Below are positions 24,657 to 34,214 of a stretch of DNA of 34,796 nucleotides, one piece after another. The first letter of the stretch is position 1. Each line of letters begins with the position of its first letter. The stretch comes from an uncultured Acetatifactor sp. (lineage in GTDB: Bacteria > Bacillota > Clostridia > Lachnospirales > Lachnospiraceae). The notes beneath the pieces are model-generated. The model worked only from the letters and a program-made list of their open reading frames with translations. It searched no databases and was not told the DNA's origin. The translations under genes and the position numbers were made by a program. The stretch is taken from contig CAJTXE010000043.1 in assembly GCA_910580225.1 (NCBI GenBank), positions 1 to 34,796 on the forward strand. Direction: 5' to 3'.

Positions 24657-25308
24657 ATCCCGCTCCTTTCACACAGCGCAGCCACTCTCTGGCCAGCAGG
24701 CCGTTCCCCGCCAGGGTCAGATGAATGCCGTCCACAGACCAGTGTGCGGCAGGGGCTTTCTCACAGGCCCTGTCAAACAGCTCCCGGGAGGGTACCAGTA
24801 ACGCACCGTATTTCTCCGCCAGTGCCCTCACCACATCCGCCCGCTCCCGAATCTGCCCGTACCAGGTATCCCAGTTCTCCACAATATCCCATCCGTAGGT
24901 CAGTTCCTCCGGCTTCAACTTCAGAAGGAAGGGTTCACACAGCACAATTTTTGCCTGGGGCCTGGCCTGTTTCACCTCATACAGCATTCTGTCATATATA
25001 AAGGAAAATTTCTCCCTGTCAGCCCCCTTGTTCATCCGGAGCTGAAATCCCACGTCGTTGACGCCGCAGAGGATACTGATCAGGTCAAACTCCTCGTTCA
25101 GGGTATCCTCAATCCATCGGGCATACAAATCCATGATACGGTTGCCGTTGACCCCATGGTTTGTCACCTGAATCCCGGGATTTTCACTGGTGAGGTATGC
25201 CGCCACCATGTTCACATATCCCTCCCCCAACCGCTTTAAGGGATCCTTTCCTTCTTTGTCTCTGCAGGCATCTGTCAGGGAATCTCCCTGAAATAATAAT
25301 TTTGTCAT
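24643..25308 (-). CDS. SGNH/GDSL-family hydrolase, second copy in operon
   Basis: The 221-residue protein carries GDSLTD (Ser10), HGVNGNR (Gly55), GVNDVG (Asn84) and SVDGIHLT (Asp193, His196), the complete SGNH set. The start ATG 25308 follows GGAG; longer frames upstream lie in the intergenic gap. Cytoplasmic. Its gene overlaps the GH94 start, tying deacylation to phosphorolysis of the same imported sugar. The preference for acetyl over other esters is inferred from the family. Two different SGNH enzymes in one operon suggest that the substrate carries esters at two positions or on two sugars. Confidence 0.9.
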   Translation of the reverse strand: MTKLLFQGDSLTDACRDKEGKDPLKRLGEGYVNMVAAYLTSENPGIQVTNHGVNGNRIMDLYARWIEDTLNEEFDLISILCGVNDVGFQLRMNKGADREKFSFIYDRMLYEVKQARPQAKIVLCEPFLLKLKPEELTYGWDIVENWDTWYGQIRERADVVRALAEKYGALLVPSRELFDRACEKAPAAHWSVDGIHLTLAGNGLLAREWLRCVKGAGYVSI

Positions 25309-25361
25309 AATTTCTCCTATATTTACATCGCTGCGCCGCAGCTTAAAATGGGTAACGTTTC

Positions 25362-27422
25362 TCACGCAGGCTGCCATACGGGGCTGTCTGCATTGCATCC
25401 TGAAAAAGATGAGGCTGTCCCTGGGATTTTCTCCACCGGAATCTCCGGGAATTCTGCAGGCGGGGAATGGAATTTCAGCGTTTCCCTGCGGAAACCTGCC
25501 TCCTCCCCGGATTTGAACAGATAATTGACGCCGATCTTATTGTACTCATACAGGGATTCCGCGATTTCCCCCAGACAGGCATCCCTGTGAATGACCACAT
25601 TATGCTCCAGAACCACGTTTGCCGGATTGATGGGAAAAGCCGGGTCCTGGGGATTCTGAAAATCTGTGGAAACCCCTGCCAGAGACGGGTACTTTTTTCT
25701 CCAGATTTCACTGGTATACGGAATTTCCGCAAGTTTTTTCCAATGAGGCGCATCCGGCCTGTCGCAGGCTGCATGTGCCCACCCGCCTTTCAGAAACCCC
25801 TCCCGGTTGCGGTCATCGTAATAGATGGGCGCAAGGCAATCCCCCAGAATCACATTGTCCCGAATCACATTATCCCGGCCGCCTCCTGCCAGAAACCCGC
25901 GCCCCCTGATGTCTATCAGCAGATTCCCGTATGCCGTCTGGCCGGAAAGCCCGTCGTCCCAGTAAATGCCGTTGGCCGGAAAGCCGTCGCTTCCCACTCT
26001 TTCAATCCGGTTATACCGAATCACGGTTCCGTGGGCGGCCCAGTCAAATCCGGCATACACCGCCCCTGCATCCTCCGAGCGCAGAACCGCGTCATGGATA
26101 TAATTGTACTCGATAAGGTGTTCGTTTCCCTCATAGGATACCGCCAGATGAGGGGTGTTCCAGATCTCGTTATGGGCACATATATTTCCCACCCCGGACA
26201 GATGCACCCCCGCCTGGTAAGTCCGGTAAACCTGTGAAAAATCGTGTATCCGATTATGCCGCGCCGTATTTTCCCCGGGCGTCAGCGTGTCCCGCACACC
26301 GCCTTTCAGGTAAATTCCGCCCTGGCCCGTATGGGAAATCTCACAGTTTTCAACAGTATTACGATATCCTTCAATCTGGATTCCGTGTAATGCCGTATTT
26401 CGGATATGCAGATTCAGAAACCTGCTGCCGTTTCCCTTCACGGTAACCGCAGTCTGCCTTACATTGGTAAGGGTAAAGCCTGAAAAAACCATGTTTTCGG
26501 CACCGGACAGGCAGATCAGGGGGTTGTCCGCAGCCGAGATCTCAAATACCGCCTCCTGTGTCCCCCGTGGATACACATACAGAATCCCCCTTTGCCGGTC
26601 TATCCAATACATTCCCGGAGACGCAAGCTCCTGAAGGATATTGTAAAAATAATAGCAGCCCTCCTTCCTTGCTCCGAAACGGCTCACATACCCGGGATAA
26701 ACTCCACGGTTTTCCGTATCAAAGGTAACGGGTGTGGAGGAATCTGCCCAATCCCAGTAAAAACAGCCTGCCATCCACACTTCCCCCTGTTCCTTCCAGG
26801 TTTTTACACGTTCGTTCGTCTCTTTATCAATGATATAAAGTCCGCCCCTGTGGTTCCGGCGTTCCTCCCAGCCTTTCCAGTAATTCTGGGGCGGAAATTC
26901 CGCCGTGTCCCCCACATCCGCAATTTCTTCAAACTGCAGAAATCCTTCCACTGGATACCGGGCCAGGGTCATACGTTCCCCGTTTTCAAAAACCTCCAGG
27001 TTCACGCCGGAAACCACGCAGTCATATTTGCGGCCTGTGCTGTAGCGGCCGATGGCATAGAGTTTTTCGTAGGCCTCCTTCCCCACCCCGTACCGCTTCA
27101 GGTCAATGGCCCGCACGTTTTCCGCTACCCCGGGCGACAGCCTGTCCCGCATTTCGTCGGAAACGGCCTCTGTGGCGTCATATGGCACACGCAGCCCGCC
27201 CGTTATCACGGCGCCCTCCCCTGTCCGGTAGGTATGGCCGCTGTCTCTTGCGTCAAACACAAGGTTTTCCCCATAGATTCCCGCCCTCACTTCAACAGTG
27301 GCAGGCCCTTTGAGGGTTCTCGCCCTGTCCCTTGCCGCTGTGATGGTCCGAAGGGGCAGCTCCCGGGTTCCCGGATTCAGGTCCTGCCCCCGGGGGCTAA
27401 CATAGATTATATTCTGGCTCAT
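25362..27422 (-). CDS. Right-handed parallel beta-helix enzyme, probable glycoside hydrolase
   Basis: The 686-residue protein begins with IIYVSPRGQDLNPGT, leads into ITAARDRAR and VEVRAGIYGENLVF, and then has a long series of beta-helix coils rich in asparagine and isoleucine turns (TVENCEISHTGQGGIYLKGG, ICAHNEIWNTPHLAVSYEGN, VIRYNRIERVG). This layout is shared by GH141, GH120 and several pectin-active families; I cannot choose between them. There is no signal peptide, unlike most secreted lyases, so it acts on imported oligosaccharides. ATG 27422 is preceded by AGGAAGGA. A non-coding tandem repeat lies between it and the upstream GH28-like gene. Loss of the N-terminal extension seen in open frames is deliberate: that DNA is repeat. 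Confidence 0.8.
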   Translation of the reverse strand: MSQNIIYVSPRGQDLNPGTRELPLRTITAARDRARTLKGPATVEVRAGIYGENLVFDARDSGHTYRTGEGAVITGGLRVPYDATEAVSDEMRDRLSPGVAENVRAIDLKRYGVGKEAYEKLYAIGRYSTGRKYDCVVSGVNLEVFENGERMTLARYPVEGFLQFEEIADVGDTAEFPPQNYWKGWEERRNHRGGLYIIDKETNERVKTWKEQGEVWMAGCFYWDWADSSTPVTFDTENRGVYPGYVSRFGARKEGCYYFYNILQELASPGMYWIDRQRGILYVYPRGTQEAVFEISAADNPLICLSGAENMVFSGFTLTNVRQTAVTVKGNGSRFLNLHIRNTALHGIQIEGYRNTVENCEISHTGQGGIYLKGGVRDTLTPGENTARHNRIHDFSQVYRTYQAGVHLSGVGNICAHNEIWNTPHLAVSYEGNEHLIEYNYIHDAVLRSEDAGAVYAGFDWAAHGTVIRYNRIERVGSDGFPANGIYWDDGLSGQTAYGNLLIDIRGRGFLAGGGRDNVIRDNVILGDCLAPIYYDDRNREGFLKGGWAHAACDRPDAPHWKKLAEIPYTSEIWRKKYPSLAGVSTDFQNPQDPAFPINPANVVLEHNVVIHRDACLGEIAESLYEYNKIGVNYLFKSGEEAGFRRETLKFHSPPAEFPEIPVEKIPGTASSFSGCNADSPVWQPA

Positions 27423-27464
27423 TGCGTTCCTTCCTGATATTGTATAATTCCTTCCGCCGGGCCG

Positions 27465-27735
27465 CTCCTCCTGCAGACGCCGGAAGCCCGTCTTACATCC
27501 GGACCGAATACTTCTTCTATCTGGACTCCTCCTGCGCACACTGGGTGTCCGTCTTCCATCCAGTCTGAACATTTCTTCCACCTACCGCTTCTCCTGCGGA
27601 TACCGGAATCCCATCTCACATCCAGACCGAATGCTTCTTCTATCCGGACTCCTCCTGCGCACACTGGATATCCGTCTTACATCCGGACCGAGTGCTTCTT
27701 CTATCCGGACTCCTCCTGCGGATACCGGGTGTCCA
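27465..27735. repeat. Tandem repeat, four and a half units of 61-62 bp
   Basis: Units begin at 27465, 27526, 27588, 27649 and 27710 (partial), each opening with CTCCTCCTGC or a one-base variant. Each runs through a TACATCCGGACCGA-like core and TTCTTCTATCCGGA. The copies are diverged by several bases. The 61-base period is not a multiple of three, so the repeat is not a coding one. It fills most of the 350-base gap between the beta-helix and GH28-like genes. Its role is unknown; an RNA processing or stability element within the operon message is possible. Confidence 0.85.
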
Positions 27736-27772
27736 CGGCGAACCGGGTCCCCGTCAGCCGGAAAAAATCGGC

Positions 27773-29929
27773 CTACTCTCCCGTTTCCAGGATACAGTTT
27801 CCGTACATATGGGCCGCCGTCAGGGGCGTCACGGAATGGAACAGGGTATAGGGGTAGCGGTACTGCTGCACCTCCGGCAGTCTTGCCTCCACTTCCATCC
27901 AGAAATGCCCTGTGCCTCCGGGTATGCCCAGTTCCTTCAGGGGGATTCCCACGCGTCTGCCTTCTCCTCCGCGGATTTCCCGGGTGTAAATTTTCTCCAC
28001 TTTGGGCTGATTTTTGAATACCAGAGTAATCTCCAATGGGCAGCGAAGCTGCGGTGCTGCTTCCGGGCCGTGCCTTCCGTCCAAAACGGCAGGCACCTGG
28101 CCAAAATCCGTTTCTTCTACGGAAAACAGCACTTCCCCGGGTTCTCTTTCTGCAGGAAGCGCCGTATACAAAACCAGAGCGCTGTCCTGCCGCAAAAGCA
28201 GGGAGCTGTCAACTACCAGGTCTTCTCCCTCCACCCAGGCCGTGAATTCCCCCAGTCTGTCGCCCCAGTAGTTTACGAATTCCAGGGGACGCAGATTCCC
28301 TGTCCCTATTTTCCAGTCCAGGGAAATTAGCTGCCATGCGTACCGGATCTCCGGATCCTCTGACTGGATGGCTGCCACATATTTTCCGGGCTGCAGCACC
28401 ACCGGACATGCCACGCGCCGTTCCGCTCCCGCCGGAAGGAAGACCTTATGTCTGCACCGCCCATAGTCCCCCAGATGCTCCGGCGATATTTTCAGCCAGA
28501 CCTCTTTTTCCCTGTCAAAGGACGCAGGATTGCGGAGTACCATGGTAATCTCCCCTTCATAGAATCCGTCCTCTCTGCACACAAAGTCCTTTGTGATCTC
28601 CACCGCCGTCTCCACCATCTGCATCTGCGGAAGTTCCGGGGCAGGCGCCACGCGAATTCCCTCCGCGTACTCCGGGCATTTCAGCCCCAGAGCCACGGCG
28701 TCTCCCGGCGTCTTTCCGCAGATGTCAATTTCCTCAAAAGCCACATTCCGGATCGTATGTGCCTCATCGTACCCCTGCAGACGGGAATCCGACAGAAGAA
28801 GCGGCAGGCCGGGGCTTCCAAGTACATGAATTTTCCGGAATACCACATCCCGGATACAGCCCATCTGCCTGTCCCGATTCCAGTAGGAAGGGGTAATGCG
28901 GATATCGAAAAGCTGTGCCCCGGGCGCGTCTTCAATCCGGATATCCTCAAACAGGATGTCCGACACCAACGCCCGGTCTCCGTGGTGAATTCCCATCAGG
29001 GGATATCCTGTGGGCGAGTGCAGCACGTCGATATCCTGGAATTTCACCCTCCGCACCCGGTCCGCCCGCAGCTCCACCCCTACCTCCATGGGCCTGGCAA
29101 AATCATTCCAGAGAATACAATGCCGGAAGGTTACGTCCTCCACATCCCCGGTATCCAGAGCCTTCACCACCAGAGAATCATCCCATACCCTGGTAAAGGC
29201 GTTCTGCACCAGTACCCGCCGGGAACCGCAGATATCAATGCCGTCGGAATTGCCCCTGCAGCCGATGATTTTCACATTGTCCACCAACACGTCCTGGCAG
29301 CCGCATATCCGCAGGCTCCAGTCATTGCTGTCCAGGATGGTGATATCCCGAATGGTTACGTCACGGCACTCTATGGCGTCCACGCATCGGGCATAGACAG
29401 GCCTGGTTTCATAAGGATACTGTTCCATGCTGATGGCGCCGTATCCGCACACCGTCACATGACTGCAGTGAGACAGCACTAACTTGCCGTGGACATAAGC
29501 GCCCTCCGCCAGGTATACCACTGTATCCTCCCTCTCCACAGTCAGTAAATCCGCCTTATGGACACCGGCAGGAAAACAGATCACATTTGTATACTCCGAA
29601 ACAGCCTGGTCAAATGTCCCGTACCGGTCCGCCTCCGCCAGTACCAGGAGATTGTCTTCCGCGCTGCCGTTGATTTCCAGGGAAAACTTCACCGGACGCT
29701 CCAGGCGCACCGCAATCTCCCCGTCTGTAATCTCCGGGATAATCCCCAGGCTTAAAGGCCTCACAACGGCGCTGCGCACTTGCTTTTTTAAGCCAATCCG
29801 CAGAATTCCCGGTTCCTTCAGCAGAAAGGAAACATACTTCATGGCACTGTTTTTATGATAAGGACTGGGAAAAATTGACGCTGTTCTGACAGGCAGGGCT
29901 TCTTCCTGCCAGGTAACGGTATCATTCAT
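27773..29929 (-). CDS. Clan GH-N (GH28/GH49-like) beta-helix glycoside hydrolase
   Basis: The 718-residue protein has an N-terminal beta-sandwich leading to CFPAGVH and VVYLAEGAYVHGKL, then a right-handed beta-helix (about 150-420) and a C-terminal beta-rich domain. NSDGID (227-232, Asp229) and the WDDSLVVK pair (Asp250, Asp251) match the three catalytic aspartates of GH28 polygalacturonases. The GHG motif usual in GH28 is replaced by MEVGVELR, so substrate or family may differ; GH49 or an unassigned GH-N family is possible. No signal peptide is present. ATG 29929 follows GGAAGGAG. It lies 202 bases after the solute-binding protein gene. It probably hydrolyses an imported uronic-acid or acetylated glycan fragment. 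Confidence 0.82.
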   Translation of the reverse strand: MNDTVTWQEEALPVRTASIFPSPYHKNSAMKYVSFLLKEPGILRIGLKKQVRSAVVRPLSLGIIPEITDGEIAVRLERPVKFSLEINGSAEDNLLVLAEADRYGTFDQAVSEYTNVICFPAGVHKADLLTVEREDTVVYLAEGAYVHGKLVLSHCSHVTVCGYGAISMEQYPYETRPVYARCVDAIECRDVTIRDITILDSNDWSLRICGCQDVLVDNVKIIGCRGNSDGIDICGSRRVLVQNAFTRVWDDSLVVKALDTGDVEDVTFRHCILWNDFARPMEVGVELRADRVRRVKFQDIDVLHSPTGYPLMGIHHGDRALVSDILFEDIRIEDAPGAQLFDIRITPSYWNRDRQMGCIRDVVFRKIHVLGSPGLPLLLSDSRLQGYDEAHTIRNVAFEEIDICGKTPGDAVALGLKCPEYAEGIRVAPAPELPQMQMVETAVEITKDFVCREDGFYEGEITMVLRNPASFDREKEVWLKISPEHLGDYGRCRHKVFLPAGAERRVACPVVLQPGKYVAAIQSEDPEIRYAWQLISLDWKIGTGNLRPLEFVNYWGDRLGEFTAWVEGEDLVVDSSLLLRQDSALVLYTALPAEREPGEVLFSVEETDFGQVPAVLDGRHGPEAAPQLRCPLEITLVFKNQPKVEKIYTREIRGGEGRRVGIPLKELGIPGGTGHFWMEVEARLPEVQQYRYPYTLFHSVTPLTAAHMYGNCILETGE

Positions 29930-30131
29930 GAGCTGATTCTCCTTCCGCTTTCAGACACACCTTCCCACATGCTGCCTTCGCCGTCAGCGCCGTCGAGAAT
30001 GGTAAGTGTGCCATTTGTTTTTTACAGGCCCGCGAAAGAGCTGGGGATTCAAAAATGAGAGGGGCTTACCGCCGCCTCCCATTTTCTGCTCCCGCCTGTG
30101 TCCTTCGGGCCGTTTTCAAGTTACATCATTT

Positions 30132-31865
30132 TCATTCTTTTTCGCTGATCCAGGAAGTGATATTGTTCTCCTGTACATAGGCGTTAATCTGGTTCTGCAG
30201 CTCTTCGATGAGTCTGTCCACGCCTGCGGCCTGGCGCTCTGCAATCCACTTATCCAGTGTGGTTTCCCATTCATCTCCCATGTAGCCATTGTCGATCATG
30301 CTCTTATATTCGCCGTCAATGGCTTTCAGGGAAGCCACCACGTCCGTTACATTGCTGTCGTCAAAAGTAAAGTTTACAAAAGAACTGATGATGGCATCTT
30401 TCTCGTTTTCCAATAATTCGTCATAGTAGCCCGGCACATCCGCCTGGGTCACCAGAGAGTTTTTACAGGTTCCCACGGTCCATTTCCACAGGCCGTAGTT
30501 GGAATCGGAAGTACCCTGGGAGCCGTAATCGGTAGTGATGGTGCCGTCTCCGTTATCCGTATAATGTTCCCCTTCAAAACCGTAGACCAGGAGCTGATAC
30601 AGCTCCGGCTCCGTGTACAGGGCGTTGAGAACCATCATGGCCCGCTCCGGCTCGTCCGCGCAATAGGGAATGGCCATGGCGGTTGCGTCGCCTCTGCTCA
30701 AATACCCTTCGTTCTCGATCTGAATCAGGGAAATGTCCACGCCTGCGGTGGCGCTGTACATGTCCGCCGTGTTGTCGGTAAGGGCGTTATGGACATCGAT
30801 CACCGTAGTGTTGGGTGTATATTCCCCGCCTGTGACAAAGCTTAAGGTATTCTTCTCCAGGGAAGCAATGTCGGAACGGATGTAACCCTTTTTGTAGAAC
30901 TCCGCCATATTTTCCGCATACACCCGATAATGGTCACTCTGGATGGTGTCGATCACGGTAAAGCTGTTGTCCATATGGGGCACGCCGATGTTGTACATCT
31001 GGAGGCTGCTCTCGGAGGACAGGCGGTTGGGGTACAGCCATGCGCCGAAGGTGGCCTGGCTGATGCCGCTGTAGAGCTGATCATTGTCCTTCAAGGCTCC
31101 CAGGTAGATGTCCAGTTGGTCAAATACGGCCTGCAGGTCATCTGTAGACGAGTAATCGTTCCACCACTTGGTCACTGCCTTCTGTGTGTCCTCAAGCCAG
31201 GTATCCCCTGCCAGTTTTGCCAGTTCCGTGGGAATCTTAAAGGCGCGCACATTGCTGTAAAGTCCCTGCCAGCTGATCAGGTAATAGAGCTTATCGTCCG
31301 CCGGATAACGGTGCATATCCAGAATCTCTTCGCCCAGTTCCTGTTTGATGCCCTGTCCGTACTGTTCTACCAAATCGTCAAGCGCCATCAGATTGCCGTC
31401 CTGAATCAGCTGATTGGAGCCGGTTACCCAACTTGCAATCCAGGTCAAATCCACCGCTTCGCCGGAAGCAAGCATCTGGGGATATTTCTCCTTATACTCC
31501 GCGTTGGGCATACAGGTAATCTCCACCGTGGTATTTGGCACATATTCCTGAAGCTTCTCGTTAAAGGCCTCCCACACTCTGTCGGAATCCTTCTGTTTTC
31601 CCGGGCCGCCAATCCAGAACTGGATGGTCACGGGTTCCAGTTCCGCCGTCTCACCGCCGGATGCCTGGCTGTCCTCCGCGCTGTCACCCGCTTCCTGGCC
31701 GCTGCTGTTTTCCGCGCTGCTCTCCTGGGTAGATTCGGACGCGCTTCCTCCTTCTTCACTGCCGTTCCCGGCACTGCTGCCTCCGTCGTCGCTGCCGCAG
31801 CCGCCCAGGCAGGCGGAAGCCGTCAATAAGGCCGCCAGAATCAAACTCAAACTTTTTCTTTTCAT
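30132..31865 (-). CDS. Sugar ABC importer solute-binding lipoprotein, LplA-like
   Basis: The 577-residue lipoprotein has a signal peptide ending LGGC, with Cys23 as lipidation site. A tether of about 50 residues rich in Ser, Gly and Glu spans the wall. The binding fold starts at VTIQFWIGGPGKQKDSDRV. The C-terminal part resembles the DUF3502 region of LplA-type binding proteins. TAAGGAGG precedes the ATG. It follows the two permease genes, which is the standard LplB-YtcP-LplA arrangement. Like most such importers it lacks its own ATPase gene and would use a shared MsmX-type ATPase encoded elsewhere. The ligand is probably the oligosaccharide processed by the downstream enzymes. Confidence 0.93.
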   Translation of the reverse strand: MKRKSLSLILAALLTASACLGGCGSDDGGSSAGNGSEEGGSASESTQESSAENSSGQEAGDSAEDSQASGGETAELEPVTIQFWIGGPGKQKDSDRVWEAFNEKLQEYVPNTTVEITCMPNAEYKEKYPQMLASGEAVDLTWIASWVTGSNQLIQDGNLMALDDLVEQYGQGIKQELGEEILDMHRYPADDKLYYLISWQGLYSNVRAFKIPTELAKLAGDTWLEDTQKAVTKWWNDYSSTDDLQAVFDQLDIYLGALKDNDQLYSGISQATFGAWLYPNRLSSESSLQMYNIGVPHMDNSFTVIDTIQSDHYRVYAENMAEFYKKGYIRSDIASLEKNTLSFVTGGEYTPNTTVIDVHNALTDNTADMYSATAGVDISLIQIENEGYLSRGDATAMAIPYCADEPERAMMVLNALYTEPELYQLLVYGFEGEHYTDNGDGTITTDYGSQGTSDSNYGLWKWTVGTCKNSLVTQADVPGYYDELLENEKDAIISSFVNFTFDDSNVTDVVASLKAIDGEYKSMIDNGYMGDEWETTLDKWIAERQAAGVDRLIEELQNQINAYVQENNITSWISEKE

Positions 31866-31947
31866 GTGTAATCCTCCTTATTTTATAGTTCCCCGTCTGC
31901 CCCGCAGAACAGACACTGGTGTTTCTCGTAAAGCTCCTGTTCCTCCG

Positions 31948-32847
31948 CTACCCTTTCACTGCCCCAATGGTAAGTCCCTGGGAAAAATATTTCTGGAAAA
32001 AGGGAAAGATTAGCAGCATGGGTCCTGCCGCCACCACGCACATGGCATATTTCAGTGTTTCACTGGGAAGGCTTGCGGTACTCATTGTCACATTTCCCAT
32101 AATGCTCTGGGACAGATTTTTCAGGAAATTCGCCTCCTCCATCATTCTCTGGAGCAGATACTGTAAGGTATACAGGTTCTCATCTCGAATATAAATCATG
32201 GATGTGGTATAGTTATTCCACTTTCCTACCAAAGTCATAAATCCAACGGATGCAAATACCGGCGTGGACAGGGGAAGTACGATTTTCCGGAAAATGGTCA
32301 GCTCGCTTGCACCGTCCAGATGGGCCGATTCAAACAGGGACTCCGGCAGACTCTTGAAAAATGTCCGGAAAACCATGGTATACCAGGCGCCTCCCGTAAT
32401 CCCGGGCAGGATATAAATCCAGAAGCTGTTGCTGATTCCGTAATATTTTGCATAAATGATATAGGTAGGAATCATTCCTGCGGAAAACAGCATGGTAAAA
32501 AAGATAATAATGGTTACGGGTTTCCGAAAGCGGAAGCTGCTTCTTGACAGGGCATATGCCGCCATTCCTGCCACAATGCACCCCGACACGGTTCCCAGTA
32601 ACGCCTGGAGCATGGTCACCCCATAGGCCCGTATCATCCGCTCTCCGTTTTTGAAGACGGCAGCATAGGCATTCGTGGTAAATTCCCTGGGGAGCAGGCT
32701 TAACCCGTTCCCGGAATTGAGCCAGCTTTCACTGGTAAAGGATGCCGAGATTACCAGCAGCAGCGGAAGCACAAAGCAGGCGCTTAGCAAAATGAAAAAT
32801 AAGTGTAATATCAGATTGAACCAATTTAACTTTTTCTTTTTCTTCAT
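31948..32847 (-). CDS. CUT1 sugar ABC transporter permease, YtcP/AraQ-like
   Basis: The 299-residue integral membrane protein has six predicted helices, the first being LILHLFFILLSACFVLPLLL. The cytoplasmic EAA loop is ESAHLDGASELTIFRKIVLP, which contacts the ATPase. ATG 32847 follows GGAGG at 10 bases and gives a lysine-rich N terminus; upstream in-frame ATGs have no ribosome site. It ends QGLTIGAVKG, the typical YtcP tail. It is the second gene of the import operon, with the paired permease 70 bases upstream and the binding protein 82 bases downstream. Confidence 0.93.
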   Translation of the reverse strand: MKKKKKLNWFNLILHLFFILLSACFVLPLLLVISASFTSESWLNSGNGLSLLPREFTTNAYAAVFKNGERMIRAYGVTMLQALLGTVSGCIVAGMAAYALSRSSFRFRKPVTIIIFFTMLFSAGMIPTYIIYAKYYGISNSFWIYILPGITGGAWYTMVFRTFFKSLPESLFESAHLDGASELTIFRKIVLPLSTPVFASVGFMTLVGKWNNYTTSMIYIRDENLYTLQYLLQRMMEEANFLKNLSQSIMGNVTMSTASLPSETLKYAMCVVAAGPMLLIFPFFQKYFSQGLTIGAVKG

Positions 32848-32917
32848 ATAATGACTTCCTCCATACGGGCAATTCGACGCTGCTGCCTCTCCCATGCTGT
32901 GGTATGCCCCAGGCACT

Positions 32918-33856
32918 TTAAAACATGGAATTTTCAGGGGATATCCGCTTTACAATCAGGTTTGTAGCCACCACCAGTACCATGCCCACCAGGGACTGTA
33001 CCAGACCAACTGTAGCGCCCATGGCATAGGTTCCACTGGCCAGTGCCCGGTACACATAAGTATCCAGGATATCCGTAGTCTCGTACAGGATAGCCGAATT
33101 CCTGGGAATGATGTAAAACAAATCAAAGTTGCCGCTGATCAGGCTGCCTGCCCCCATGATTGTGAAGATGCATACCAGTGGAATCAGGTGCGGAATGGAA
33201 ATGTACCGCATTTTCTGGAATCTGCCCGCCCCGTCCAGTTCCGCAGCCTCGTACAGGGCGCCGTCCACTCCCATCAGGGAGGCAAAATACATCATGGAAC
33301 CCATGCCCACCCCTTTCCAGAGTGTCACAATGGTCAGAATCACCGGCCAGTATCCGGCGTTCATATATACATCCACCGATTCCATCCCCATTCCCGTAAG
33401 TATCTGGTTCAGCAGCCCTGTCCGGGGACTCAATATGGCGTAGGTCACGTATCCCACAATAACCATGGACATAAAATTGGGGAAGGTAATGATGGTCTGG
33501 TATGTTTTCAGCGCCTTCCTGTTCCTGATCTCGAACAGCAGAAGGGCAATCGCCACATTCACCACAGGCCCGATAATCATAAACCAGGCTCCGTAGGCAA
33601 CCGTATTCCGCAGCACCCTGCCCATGGAAGTGGATGTGAGAATCCACCGGAAATTCTTCAGCCCGCACCAGGCGCTTCCCAGAATTCCCTGGCTGAACTT
33701 GTACTCCTTAAAGGGAATCACAAGGGCCGCGCTCATGGGTATATAATTGAAAATAATGTAGCCTGCCAGAGCCGGGATGCACAGCAGCAGCAGCTCCCAA
33801 CTTCCCTTGTCCTTCCATATGCTCTTCCGCCTCACCGCCGTATTTTTTCTTCCCAC
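32918..33856 (-). CDS. CUT1 sugar ABC transporter permease, LplB-like
   Basis: The 312-residue permease has six membrane helices. The first is WELLLLCIPALAGYIIFNYIP; the EAA loop is YEAAELDGAGRFQKMRYISI. The C terminus KRISPENSMF is a common LplB ending. The start is GTG at 33854-33856, with GGTGG six bases upstream. It is the first gene of the carbohydrate operon, 133 bases after the -10 box. It forms the channel with the YtcP-like protein encoded next. Confidence 0.93.
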   Translation of the reverse strand: MGRKNTAVRRKSIWKDKGSWELLLLCIPALAGYIIFNYIPMSAALVIPFKEYKFSQGILGSAWCGLKNFRWILTSTSMGRVLRNTVAYGAWFMIIGPVVNVAIALLLFEIRNRKALKTYQTIITFPNFMSMVIVGYVTYAILSPRTGLLNQILTGMGMESVDVYMNAGYWPVILTIVTLWKGVGMGSMMYFASLMGVDGALYEAAELDGAGRFQKMRYISIPHLIPLVCIFTIMGAGSLISGNFDLFYIIPRNSAILYETTDILDTYVYRALASGTYAMGATVGLVQSLVGMVLVVATNLIVKRISPENSMF

Positions 33857-33988
33857 TGCTTTCCACCTTCCTTATGGCTTTCCAACGCTGTCCCCATTGT
33901 CCGATTCATCTCGGCTTATTGCTTCGCTCCGTTCTCCCACCTGTACATCATCCCTGATGCAGTTCCTTCTTTCTATTATCTGACTACT

Positions 33989-34017
33989 ATTATACTTTTC
34001 CTGAATCCGTCCCACAA
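33989..34017 (-). promoter_or_regulatory. Promoter of the carbohydrate import and catabolism operon
   Basis: On the minus strand TTGTGG (34012-34017), 17 bases and a perfect TATAAT (33989-33994). The leader to the LplB start is about 125 bases and holds no gene. I see no clear cre site or operator repeat beside it. Confidence 0.7.
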
Positions 34018-34061
34018 CAGAAGGAGATGTCACAAAGGGAGACTATGAGGACATCCGCCGC

Positions 34062-34100
34062 ATAAAAATAAGCCTGTAACCAATATTTCCGGCTACAGGC
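34062..34100 (-). terminator. Terminator after the Rpn-type nuclease gene
   Basis: GCCTGTAGCC (minus, 34091-34100) pairs with GGTTACAGGC (34072-34081), with one G-U pair, and TTATTTTTATG follows. It insulates the carbohydrate operon from the upstream gene. Confidence 0.85.
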
Positions 34101-34214
34101 CCGTTTTCCCGAATTTACATACACGATTTTCTTTTTAATGCCATTTTTCCATCCAAATTGCCGGAACATTACCTCCTTGTTCGCCCAGAAACCCGGAACA
34201 GAAATCGTCCTCTT

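Noticed and set aside
27419..27664. Minus-strand frame with repeated CAGGV-type peptides
   Set aside because: It arises from the 61-bp repeat, whose period shifts frame, and it overlaps the true start of the beta-helix gene. No ribosome site.
29930..30131. Possible hairpin (GGCCCG/CGGGCC) or small gene between the solute-binding protein and GH28-like genes
   Set aside because: The arms are only six bases with a loop of about 75, there is no proper T run, and no convincing frame is present.
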